Assembly: GCA_964410325.1 (NCBI GenBank)
Contig: CAYPFN010000004.1
Location: forward strand, 1 to 64,000
Direction of reading: 5' to 3'
DNA: 64,000 bases
DNA from: CAAFZY01 sp964410325
GTDB taxonomy: Bacteria > Pseudomonadota > Alphaproteobacteria > RF32 > CAG-239
The translations under genes and the position numbers were made by a program. This document shows, piece by piece, positions 18,022 through 25,696 of the stretch; position 1 is the first letter of the stretch, and each line of letters starts with the position of its first letter. The notes under the pieces are model-generated. The model was not told the origin of the DNA. It was given only the letters and a program-made list of their open reading frames with translations, and made no database searches.

Positions 18022-19365
18022 TTATTTACCAATGCAAAAAGAACCAAAAACCTTATCCAAAACTTCATCAATTTCAATCCGACCAGTTATTTTCCCTAAA
18101 GCACGTACTGCAAGACGAATATCTTCTGCAGATAATTCTATTTCTTTATCAAAATTAAAACAGCGCAGATTTTCCAAACATTCTATTAAGGCTTCACGAT
18201 AGCGCTTCCGTGTTATCAATAGGTTTGAATCTGAAGTAAATTTTCGACCTATGTCAGCGGCTATTTTATCAATAAGCTTTTCCAAACCTTGGTTATATTT
18301 AGCAGAAACCAACAAACATCCTTGATTTTCCAATATTGAACATTGTTCAAATGTTAATTTATCACATTTATTAGCAAGGTATAAGATATTGTTTTGAGAT
18401 TCTTTTTTGATATCGGTAAATATTTCGGGCGTGTCGGTGGAAGCATCGAAAAGAGCTAAAATCATATCGGCCGTACGAATTTTATTAAAAGCTATTTCAA
18501 TTCCCTGTTTCTCTATCGGATTATCAGAATTCCTTATGCCTGCCGTATCTGTAAATATAACTGGATAACCTTTAATATCAAGGTTAACATCGACAGCATC
18601 TCTGGTTGTTCCAGCTATTTCCGAAACAATAACAGCATTACGCTTAACTATAGCATTTAACAAACTCGATTTTCCCGCATTTGCTGGACCAGCAATAACA
18701 ACTCTAAACCCTTCCCGCAATCTTTCGCCATAATTGGAAGTGTTTAAATGTTCATCTATTTCTTTAATTAATTTAAATACAGTGTTCAAATTAGACTCTT
18801 TTATATTTTCTGGAATGTTTTCTTCTGGAAAATCAATATAAGCCTCTAAATAAGCATATACTTTTAAAAGTTCTTCCCGCCAACTATCATAAATTTTTTT
18901 TAACATTCCTTCCATTTGCCGCAAAGCATATTTACGTTGTGCAGCCGTTTCAGAATCTATTAAATCCGCCAGTCCCTCAGCTTCGGTTAAATCCATTTTT
19001 TGATTATAAAAAGCCCGACGCGAAAATTCTCCTGGTTCTGCAAGTCGAAAATTAGGCAGTTTAGCCAAAGAATCCAAAATAGCGGATAAAACCGCCCGCG
19101 ACCCATGACATTGTATCTCCACAACATCTTCACCCGTAAAAGAATAAGGTTTTTTAAAATACAATAATAATGAATTATCCAATGATTCACGTGAAACAGA
19201 ATCATAAATTTTTGTAAAATAAGCATATCTCGGCTTTAAATACAGTGTATCAAGTGGAGTCATCTGCTTGACAACTTTTAAAGCATCTTTTCCAGAAATT
19301 CGAATAACAGCAACTCCTGATTTTCCATACACGGTGGAAAGTGCGTATATTGTTTTATTATCCAT
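18022..19365 (-). CDS. mnmE: tRNA modification GTPase MnmE
   Basis: The GTPase partner of MnmG in U34 modification. The N-terminal THF-binding domain contains CHGSRAVLSAIL, the G-domain P-loop GPANAGKSSLLNAI is near residues 225-238, with DTAGIR as G3 and NKCD as G4. The C-terminus FCIGK retains the catalytic cysteine motif CIGK. At 447 residues it is full length. A parS-like palindrome lies within the 5' part of the gene. Confidence 0.97.
   Translation of the reverse strand: MDNKTIYALSTVYGKSGVAVIRISGKDALKVVKQMTPLDTLYLKPRYAYFTKIYDSVSRESLDNSLLLYFKKPYSFTGEDVVEIQCHGSRAVLSAILDSLAKLPNFRLAEPGEFSRRAFYNQKMDLTEAEGLADLIDSETAAQRKYALRQMEGMLKKIYDSWREELLKVYAYLEAYIDFPEENIPENIKESNLNTVFKLIKEIDEHLNTSNYGERLREGFRVVIAGPANAGKSSLLNAIVKRNAVIVSEIAGTTRDAVDVNLDIKGYPVIFTDTAGIRNSDNPIEKQGIEIAFNKIRTADMILALFDASTDTPEIFTDIKKESQNNILYLANKCDKLTFEQCSILENQGCLLVSAKYNQGLEKLIDKIAADIGRKFTSDSNLLITRKRYREALIECLENLRCFNFDKEIELSAEDIRLAVRALGKITGRIEIDEVLDKVFGSFCIGK
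19183..19198. promoter_or_regulatory. parS-like site 3 (one mismatch)
   Basis: TGATTCACGTGAAACA differs from the parS consensus at a single position. It lies within mnmE about 2.3 kb from the proposed origin. ParB binding at lower affinity is plausible. Confidence 0.75.
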
Positions 19366-19537
19366 GTTTACCTCGTAAAATTTAGTTTAAAATAATGCAT
19401 ATGTATTAATAAAATTATAAATTTCCAATTTTTTGGGCACATAATGACTTTTTATTATTTTTTAATAGTTACACTATAAACTAATTAAAATTCGTTTGTA
19501 CAAACATTTAATAAAGCGGTTTTTCGAAGAGGAATTT

Positions 19538-20206
19538 ATGAAAAAACTGATTATATGGGATTTTGATGGCGTTATTGCTGATACTGAAAAATTATGGTTA
19601 AAAAATAGACAGATTCTTATGAAGGAAAGTTTAGGCATTGATTGGGACTGGCAAACAGTCAACCACTATCTACGCGGCATGGGTGATAAAACCAAAAGAG
19701 ACGTTCTTGATAATCTAGGCATTGTCACCGATAATGCCTTTTGGGATAAAATCATTGCCATGGATGTTGAAACGATGCAAACAGAAGGTTTTGAATTAAC
19801 TGATGGAATCGAACAAATTTTTAAAATGAACAATATTAAGCAATGTATAGCCACTGGTGGTGTTAAAAATAAAACATCTTTAAAAATTGATATCACCGGC
19901 ATTCGTAAATATTTTCCCGATAATCACGTTTTTACAGTTGATATGGTAAAATACGGCAAACCAGAACCTGATTTATTTTTACTTGCCACTGAAAAAATGG
20001 GAGAAAAACCGCAAGATGCTGTAGTTATTGAAGATTCTATCGCTGGTTTAACAGCAGCAATCAAAGCAGGTTGTCTACCTATTGCTTTTCTAGCAGGAGA
20101 TTTAGTTGGAAACGATATTCATTTTAACCAGGTTAAAAAACTTGGTGTCAAATATATAACTCATGATATGCAAACTTTAAAAAAACTTATTCTTGAGTTG
20201 TTTTAG
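19538..20206 (+). CDS. HAD-superfamily hydrolase (phosphatase/phosphomutase-like)
   Basis: A 222-residue HAD enzyme. The nucleophile motif DFDGVIADTE lies at residues 8-17, a Thr in the ATGGVKNK segment supplies motif II, and KPEPDLFLLA plus VIEDSIAGL give motifs III and IV. The helical cap between residues 18 and 85 resembles beta-phosphoglucomutase or phosphoglycolate phosphatase. The frame opens earlier at 19496, but the ATG at 19538 follows GAAGAGGA and begins directly at the fold, so I prefer it. Its 3' end overlaps the convergent dnaQ by about 20 bases. The substrate is unknown. Confidence 0.88.
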   Translation: MKKLIIWDFDGVIADTEKLWLKNRQILMKESLGIDWDWQTVNHYLRGMGDKTKRDVLDNLGIVTDNAFWDKIIAMDVETMQTEGFELTDGIEQIFKMNNIKQCIATGGVKNKTSLKIDITGIRKYFPDNHVFTVDMVKYGKPEPDLFLLATEKMGEKPQDAVVIEDSIAGLTAAIKAGCLPIAFLAGDLVGNDIHFNQVKKLGVKYITHDMQTLKKLILELF

Positions 20207-20903
20207 CTGATTCATTAAATTTTAACCAGACGGCATTCTTTAGCTTTTCTTTTAAAAATTTTTCATGTGTTTCAATTTCTTGCGCGGTTAAGAGAAAAGA
20301 TCTTGGTTCGAGATATGTTTTGTTTTCAATCTTTTGAACAGAATTAATTTTAATTTCATCATCAGGTGTCAAACTCATTGTCGGTTCAGCACCTCCCAAA
20401 AGTTCAAGATAAACCTCAGATAAAAGTTCAGCGTCAAGCAAAGCACCATGTTTAGTACGGGCTGAATTATCTATATTAAAACGACGGCATAAAGCATCAA
20501 GATTGTTTCTAGCGCCGGGAAATTTATTACGAGCAATTTCAAGCGTATCCACAACTCTTTCCCAAGGATAAGTATTAAAGCCTAAATGTTTGAATTCATA
20601 ATTAATAAAACGTATATCAAAAGAAGCATTATGAGCGACTAAGATACCATCATCACCTACAAAATTTATAAAATCCTGTGCTACTTCCGATAACTTCGGA
20701 TAATTTTTCAAAAATTCTTCCGTAAGGCCATGGACTTTGACCACCTCTTCAGGTACATTGCGCCCTGGATTTATATATTGGTGATAAGTACGTCCAGTTG
20801 GCAAATGATTTATCAGTTCAACAGCGCCAATTTCTACTAATTTATCGCCTTCTTCAGGGTTTAATCCTGTTGTCTCCGTATCAAAAACAATTTCTCTTAA
20901 CAT
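20187..20903 (-). CDS. dnaQ: DNA polymerase III epsilon subunit (3'-5' exonuclease)
   Basis: The proofreading exonuclease of the replicative polymerase. ExoI is FDTETTGLNP at residues 7-16, ExoII is in AHNASFDIRF, and ExoIII is HGALLDAELL, giving the DEDDh metal ligands. A C-terminal tail follows that in relatives binds DnaE; dnaE itself lies 5 kb away across the proposed origin. The start overlaps the end of coaE by seven bases, the conserved coaE-dnaQ pair of alphaproteobacteria. Confidence 0.95.
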   Translation of the reverse strand: MLREIVFDTETTGLNPEEGDKLVEIGAVELINHLPTGRTYHQYINPGRNVPEEVVKVHGLTEEFLKNYPKLSEVAQDFINFVGDDGILVAHNASFDIRFINYEFKHLGFNTYPWERVVDTLEIARNKFPGARNNLDALCRRFNIDNSARTKHGALLDAELLSEVYLELLGGAEPTMSLTPDDEIKINSVQKIENKTYLEPRSFLLTAQEIETHEKFLKEKLKNAVWLKFNESAKTTQE

Positions 20904-21481
20904 TTTTCAAATCCGTTTATAATTTCAATCAAATCTGCTTTCAGGCATCCGATAGGTTTATCTGTCGATACAACAAAATCAGCCATATTTATGCGAATAC
21001 GGTTAGGCATTTGCATCTTCAAAATATTATCAAAGTCAATTTCAGAAATATTATCACGCATCATTACTCTGTGTTTCTGAATTTCATAAGGAACTTCAGC
21101 AACAATGACATCCGTGCAATATTGTTCCCACCCCATTTCAAACAATAAAGCAACATCAATAAAAATAATATTATCATGCCGGCTGTTTTTATGAATAACA
21201 TCTAAAAACTTTCGTTTTAAAAACGGATGTATCATTTTTTCTAATTTTTGCAATTCCAAACGGCTGTTAAAAACATGATTACGCAAAATCCTTTTATTAA
21301 AAATGCCGTTTTCCCAACAAAAAGGAAATATTTCACGAATTTTTTGCAGAAAATCAGCTTCAAAATAAAGCTCGCGACACCACTTATCAACATCATAAAC
21401 AACAAATCCGAGTTTTCTGATAATGCCGGCAATGGTAGTTTTGCCACAGCCAATAGCGCCCGTTATTGCAATAATATGCAT
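20897..21481 (-). CDS. coaE: dephospho-CoA kinase
   Basis: Catalyses the last step of coenzyme A synthesis, phosphorylating the ribose 3' hydroxyl. The P-loop GAIGCGKTTIAGI is near residues 8-20, and the YDVDKWCRELY and VALLFEMGWEQY segments are typical. I choose the ATG at 21481, giving MHIIAITGAIG, because AGGAAA precedes it; the frame extends six codons further upstream without a ribosome site. It is coupled to dnaQ and borders the proposed origin, transcribed away from it. Confidence 0.93.
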   Translation of the reverse strand: MHIIAITGAIGCGKTTIAGIIRKLGFVVYDVDKWCRELYFEADFLQKIREIFPFCWENGIFNKRILRNHVFNSRLELQKLEKMIHPFLKRKFLDVIHKNSRHDNIIFIDVALLFEMGWEQYCTDVIVAEVPYEIQKHRVMMRDNISEIDFDNILKMQMPNRIRINMADFVVSTDKPIGCLKADLIEIINGFEKC

Positions 21482-21664
21482 TTTTATATTTCCTATCAAA
21501 TATTTATATTGTTATACACAAAACTTCTTAATGTCTGTGTATAAATATGAATTTAAGAAAAATAATACAATTTTATACGCATAATGTAAAAACATTTCCG
21601 ATAATTTATCAACATGTTGATAATATTATAATAATGTTGTTACTAACGGTCATTATAAAAATTA

Positions 21665-21724
21665 TTAACAATATGTTAAAATTTATTAAGTTTTTGAAAC
21701 GTAAAATAATTAATAATTTATTAA
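21665..21724. promoter_or_regulatory. two CtrA-type boxes in the candidate origin
   Basis: TTAA-N7-TTAA occurs exactly at 21665-21679 and again at 21710-21724. This is the consensus bound by CtrA, which in Caulobacter represses origin firing. The region is so AT-rich that one or two such matches could arise by chance; the presence of ctrA in this window strengthens the reading. Confidence 0.5.
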
Positions 21725-21872
21725 CAATTTAACTAACACTGTATTCATCTTTTGATAAATCTGTGAATAAAAAGTAATCCTCAATCAACACAGAAATAAA
21801 CAAACAACTGTAAAGTATTTTAAAATTAAATTAGGATAGGCAAGCTGTGTATAAAAACTTTTGAATTTAAGA

Positions 21873-21900
21873 TTGACATTTTTAACATTTTTAGTATATA
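21873..21900 (+). promoter_or_regulatory. sigma70-type promoter for rho
   Basis: TTGACA at 21873-21878 and TATATA at 21895-21900 with 16 bases between. This would start a leader of roughly 45 bases before the rho ATG. A DnaA box ends 18 bases upstream of the -35 element. Confidence 0.65.
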
Positions 21901-21951
21901 TATGCCTATCGCGTTCGCGGTAATCTATATTAATTTATCAATAAGGTTTAC

Positions 21952-23205
21952 ATGCATATTAGAGAATTAAAAGAAAAATCTCCGAAAGAGTTATTAACTT
22001 GGGCAGAAGATTTAGGTGTTGAAGATGCATCATCTATGCGTATTCAGGATTTGATTTTTGCTATTATGAAAAAAATAGCTTCCGAAGACAATATTATTAA
22101 TGGTGATGGAGTAATTGAGGTTTTGCAAGATGGTTTTGGGTTTTTACGTTCGCCGAAATCAAATTATTTAGCAAGTCCCGATGATATATATGTTTCACCA
22201 GCACAAGTTAAAAAATTTGGTTTACGTACAGGGGATACGGTTGAAGGAGAAATCAGAGCACCTAAGGATAACGAACGTTATTTTGCCTTAACAAAAATCA
22301 ATACGATTAATTATGAAGATCCAGAAAAATCTAAACTAAGGGTTAATTTTGATAATTTAACACCATTATATCCGACAGAAAAACTTAATTTTGATATTAT
22401 TTGCGGTGAAAAAGATTATACAACTAGAGTTATTGATTTGATTGCGCCGCAAGGCAAGGGACAGCGCGGTTTAATTGTTGCACCACCACGAACAGGAAAA
22501 ACGGTTATGCTACAAAATATTGCCCATGCAATTGCCGTTAATCATCCAGAAGTTTATTTAATCGTTTTATTAATTGACGAACGTCCAGAAGAAGTGACGG
22601 ATATGACTCGTTCGGTTAAAGGCGAAGTTATATCTTCAACTTTTGATGAGCCGGCAACTCGACATGTGCAAGTAGCTGAGTTGGTTATTGAAAAAGCTAA
22701 ACGCTTGGTCGAAACAAAAAAAGATGTGGTCATATTGCTTGATTCTATTACCCGTTTAGGCCGGGCATACAATGCTGTCGTGCCGTCTTCGGGAAAGGTT
22801 TTAACAGGTGGTGTTGATGCTAATGCCCTGCAGCGTCCGAAACGTTTGCTTGGTGCGGCACGTAATGTGGAAGAAGGTGGATCGTTGACCATTATTGCAA
22901 CAGCTTTGATTGATACTGGTTCACGTATGGATGAAGTTATTTTTGAGGAATTTAAAGGAACTGGCAATTCAGAAATTATTCTTGACCGTAAGTTAACCGA
23001 TAAACGCTTATTCCCGACAATAGATATTACACGTTCGGGAACTCGTAAGGAAGAATTACTGGTTGATAAAGCAACTCTATCTAAAATGTGGGTTTTACGC
23101 CGTGTGTTAATGCAAATGGGCATGACCGATGGCATGGAATTTTTACTTGATAAGTTAAAGATGTCTAAAGATAATCAAGATTTTTTTAATACTATGAATA
23201 GTTAA
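21952..23205 (+). CDS. rho: transcription termination factor Rho
   Basis: A hexameric RNA-dependent ATPase that ends transcription. The N-terminal helical domain (residues 1-45) is followed by the cold-shock RNA-binding fold with DGFGFLRSP near 60-68, then the ATPase core with Walker A APPRTGKT near 178-184, Walker B VVILLDS, and the Q/R-loop region. At 417 residues it is typical. It is the first gene to the right of the proposed origin and is followed directly by a terminator. Confidence 0.98.
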   Translation: MHIRELKEKSPKELLTWAEDLGVEDASSMRIQDLIFAIMKKIASEDNIINGDGVIEVLQDGFGFLRSPKSNYLASPDDIYVSPAQVKKFGLRTGDTVEGEIRAPKDNERYFALTKINTINYEDPEKSKLRVNFDNLTPLYPTEKLNFDIICGEKDYTTRVIDLIAPQGKGQRGLIVAPPRTGKTVMLQNIAHAIAVNHPEVYLIVLLIDERPEEVTDMTRSVKGEVISSTFDEPATRHVQVAELVIEKAKRLVETKKDVVILLDSITRLGRAYNAVVPSSGKVLTGGVDANALQRPKRLLGAARNVEEGGSLTIIATALIDTGSRMDEVIFEEFKGTGNSEIILDRKLTDKRLFPTIDITRSGTRKEELLVDKATLSKMWVLRRVLMQMGMTDGMEFLLDKLKMSKDNQDFFNTMNS

Positions 23206-23241
23206 TTATAAGCCCAGCTTTTCAGATGCTGGGTTTATAAT
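23206..23241. terminator. bidirectional terminator
   Basis: A stem of about 13 pairs (core AGCCCAGC with GCTGGGTT) between the convergent rho and deaminase genes, with T-rich ends on both strands. Confidence 0.8.
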
Positions 23242-23703
23242 TTATTTTTGTTCAATTTCTATATATTCAATACCTGCTTCTTTGAACATCTGAGCAGAGT
23301 ATTTAAGTTTATCGCGCCACGTAGAGGCTTCTATATCATTTCTTTTTTCTAAAGGATTGGTTACTACTACTTTAATTCCAGATTGAATGATAGCTCTTGC
23401 ACAATCCGTGCATGGCGTATGCGTTGCATATAAAACACAGCCTTTTAATGATGTTCCTGTTAAACAAGCGTTATAAATAGCATTACGCTCGGCATGTTCA
23501 AAAAAGTCATATTTTGTAGGGCGTTCCATACGTTCAGGAATATTATCATCGACACCTCTTACAAGTCCGTTATAACCTGTTGCCCTAATTTCACGATTGG
23601 GACCGACTACAACAGCACCGGTTTTGGTTGACGGGTCTTTTGACCATGATGCAACTAAAAAAGCAATTTCCATAAATCGACGATGCCATTTGTCTGAAAA
23701 CAT
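23242..23703 (-). CDS. deoxycytidylate (dCMP) deaminase family protein
   Basis: A zinc-dependent deaminase of 153 residues, likely converting dCMP to dUMP for thymidylate supply. The zinc motif HAE lies at residues 70-72 with the catalytic Glu, and PCTDC at 97-101 supplies the two cysteines. WSKDPSTKTGAVVV at 20-33 and TGYNGLVRG at 42-50 are typical of the ComEB/dCMP deaminase branch rather than cytidine deaminase. It is a single gene, convergent with rho. Confidence 0.88.
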   Translation of the reverse strand: MFSDKWHRRFMEIAFLVASWSKDPSTKTGAVVVGPNREIRATGYNGLVRGVDDNIPERMERPTKYDFFEHAERNAIYNACLTGTSLKGCVLYATHTPCTDCARAIIQSGIKVVVTNPLEKRNDIEASTWRDKLKYSAQMFKEAGIEYIEIEQK

Positions 23704-23797
23704 TTGTTATATTTCCCACCTTATTATAATCTAGGTTTTAGTATATTCAAAAAATGTAAAATGACAATAAAAATAACAAATTGATAACAGGTTGGAC

Positions 23798-23826
23798 TTG
23801 ACAATCTAATAAAAATAGCACAATTT
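23798..23826 (+). promoter_or_regulatory. possible promoter for eno
   Basis: An exact TTGACA at 23798-23803 lies 17 bases before CAATTT at 23821-23826, about 40 bases upstream of the eno start. The -10 element is weak. Confidence 0.4.
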
Positions 23827-23866
23827 ATGTGCAGAGTTTTTTAGATAAATATTTAAGGAGAAAAAA

Positions 23867-25144
23867 ATGAGTGCCATTATTGATATTCATGCACGTGAAA
23901 TTTTAGATTCACGCGGAAATCCAACTGTTGAGGCTGATGTTGTTTTGCAAAGCGGTGCTTTTGGACGTGCTGCCGTGCCGTCTGGCGCTTCTACCGGTGT
24001 TCATGAAGCAGTGGAATTACGCGACGGAGATAAAAAACGCTATATGGGCAAAGGTGTTGAAAAAGCGGTTGTTAATGTTAATGATGTTATTTATGATGCT
24101 TTAGCTGGTTTGGAGGCCGAAGATCAAATCAGCATTGATGAGACCATGATTAAATTAGATGGTACGGAAAATAAAGGAAAACTCGGTGCAAATGCCATTT
24201 TAGCAGTTTCTTTAGCTGTAGCAAAGGCTCAAGCTGAAGAAGCTGGATTGCCTTTATATCGATATCTTGGTGGCACTATGGCTAGGACTTTGCCAGTTCC
24301 GATGATGAATATTGTTAATGGCGGTCAACATGCCGATAATCCGATAGATATTCAAGAATTTATGATTATGCCGGTTTCTGCGGGTTCTATTAAAGAAGCT
24401 GTTCGCATGGGTGCGGAAATTTTTCATACTTTGAAGAAAAATCTTAAAGCAGCTGGCCATAATACTAATGTTGGTGATGAAGGAGGTTTTGCTCCGAATC
24501 TAAAATCAGCTGAAGAAGCTTTGTCTTTTATTGTTAAGTCTATTGAAGATGCTGGTTATAAACCGGGTGATGACGTTGTTTTGGCGATTGATGCCGCTTC
24601 TTCTGAATTTTATAAGAATGGCAAGTATGAAATGGAAGGTGAGGGTAAGTCTTATACAAGTGAGCAAATGGTTGAATTTTATAAAGATTTATGTTCACGT
24701 TTTCCAATTTTTTCAATTGAAGATGGTATGGCTGAAGATGATTGGGAAGGCTGGAAAATGTTAACAGATGCTTTGGGCAATAAGGTTCAACTGGTCGGCG
24801 ATGATTTGTTTGTGACAAATCCGAAACGCCTAGCTATGGGGATTGAAAAAGGCGTTGCCAATTCAATTTTGGTGAAAGTTAATCAAATTGGCTCTTTGAC
24901 AGAAACCTTAAAAGCTGTTGATTTGGCGCAACGTAACAGATATACGGCTGTTTTATCGCACCGTTCGGGCGAAACCGAAGATACAACAATTGCCGATATT
25001 GCCGTTGCAACAAATTGTGGCCAAATTAAAACTGGTTCTATGTCAAGAACGGATCGTATGGCAAAGTATAATCAATTGATTCGTATTGAAGAGGAATTGG
25101 GCGATATGGCAGTTTATGCTGGTAAATCAATTTTGAAAAAATAG
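23867..25144 (+). CDS. eno: enolase
   Basis: The glycolytic enzyme converting 2-phosphoglycerate to phosphoenolpyruvate. The start region IHAREILDSRGNPTVEADV, the flexible loop SGASTG, the GDEGGFAPNL loop, the metal aspartate in SIEDGMAEDDW and the SHRSGETEDT motif are all intact at expected positions in 425 residues. AAGGAG precedes the ATG. It is a single-gene unit ending in a strong hairpin. Confidence 0.98.
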   Translation: MSAIIDIHAREILDSRGNPTVEADVVLQSGAFGRAAVPSGASTGVHEAVELRDGDKKRYMGKGVEKAVVNVNDVIYDALAGLEAEDQISIDETMIKLDGTENKGKLGANAILAVSLAVAKAQAEEAGLPLYRYLGGTMARTLPVPMMNIVNGGQHADNPIDIQEFMIMPVSAGSIKEAVRMGAEIFHTLKKNLKAAGHNTNVGDEGGFAPNLKSAEEALSFIVKSIEDAGYKPGDDVVLAIDAASSEFYKNGKYEMEGEGKSYTSEQMVEFYKDLCSRFPIFSIEDGMAEDDWEGWKMLTDALGNKVQLVGDDLFVTNPKRLAMGIEKGVANSILVKVNQIGSLTETLKAVDLAQRNRYTAVLSHRSGETEDTTIADIAVATNCGQIKTGSMSRTDRMAKYNQLIRIEEELGDMAVYAGKSILKK

Positions 25145-25163
25145 TTTTTTTGAGTTGGTTTTA

Positions 25164-25201
25164 ATTACTCGGGATGAAAATTTATCCCGAGTAATTTTTT
25201 T
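25164..25201 (+). terminator. rho-independent terminator of eno
   Basis: A perfect 12-bp stem (ATTACTCGGGAT arm), an eight-base loop and a run of Ts on the plus strand, 20 bases after the eno stop. Confidence 0.9.
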
Positions 25202-25263
25202 AGTGAAAATTTTAATAAAGTGTATTATAATACTATCTATAAGATAATAGCGGAGTTTTTCAC

Positions 25264-25596
25264 ATGAGAATGTTAACAGTTTTAATTTTTTTATGTGCTT
25301 TCTTCGTTATGCCGGTTTATGCCGAAGATGTTACCGAAACGGATGAAGATGTTGTTTTATCTTCTGCAGAGAGAAAAAGACAAGCAAAACTCAGTAATAT
25401 GAATGATGCTCAAATATTTGAACAACAAATGTTGGAACGCCGAGCACAAAATTCAAAAAGAAAGAAAACTAAAAAAATTTCTGGTACTTATAAATCTTCA
25501 TCTTCCAAAAAAGTTTCTCAAACAAAGTCTTCTCAAAAATCTTCAAGCAGCAGTAGCGGTGTACCTTCGTTGGCATCTGGTATGTTTATAAAATAA
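25264..25596 (+). CDS. small secreted Ser/Lys-rich hypothetical protein
   Basis: A 110-residue protein with a clear Sec signal peptide (residues 1-20, ending MPVYAED after a hydrophobic run). The mature chain has an acidic start, a charged helix around 35-70, and a C-terminal half dominated by Ser and Lys (KSSSSKK, KSSQKSSSSSSG) that should be disordered. No domain is recognised. It sits alone between eno and dnaE with its own upstream gap. A periplasmic or surface role is inferred from the signal peptide only. Confidence 0.7.
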   Translation: MRMLTVLIFLCAFFVMPVYAEDVTETDEDVVLSSAERKRQAKLSNMNDAQIFEQQMLERRAQNSKRKKTKKISGTYKSSSSKKVSQTKSSQKSSSSSSGVPSLASGMFIK

Positions 25597-25696
25597 GATA
25601 ATGTTTGGTGTATAAATTCGTATATATCTGGAAAAAGTGGTTGTGAAAAGTATAAGTTGTTTTATAATTAAGCAAAAGCACAATCGGAATTAAGTA

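Larger units (their letters stand above)
21482..21951. other. oriC: candidate chromosomal origin of replication (oriC)
   Basis: A 470-base non-coding, very AT-rich gap between divergent coaE and rho. It contains four exact TTATNCACA DnaA boxes: 21512-21520 (plus), 21536-21544 (minus), 21762-21770 (minus) and 21846-21854 (minus). An 18-base palindrome at 21606-21623 is made of two one-mismatch boxes (TTATCAACA). The stretch 21640-21735 is almost pure A/T and could be the unwinding element. Two TTAA-N7-TTAA CtrA-type sites lie in it. The parAB/parS system is near and principal genes on both sides point away. The neighbourhood coaE-dnaQ matches the Caulobacter origin flank. Confidence 0.75.

Noticed and set aside
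21547..21732. 61-codon plus-strand frame inside the proposed origin
   Set aside because: The peptide is an Ile/Asn/Lys run produced by A/T-rich DNA, and the region is better explained as an origin.
23881..23900. Possible fourth parS at the start of eno (CACGTGAAA)
   Set aside because: Only one half matches; too many mismatches on the left arm for ParB binding.
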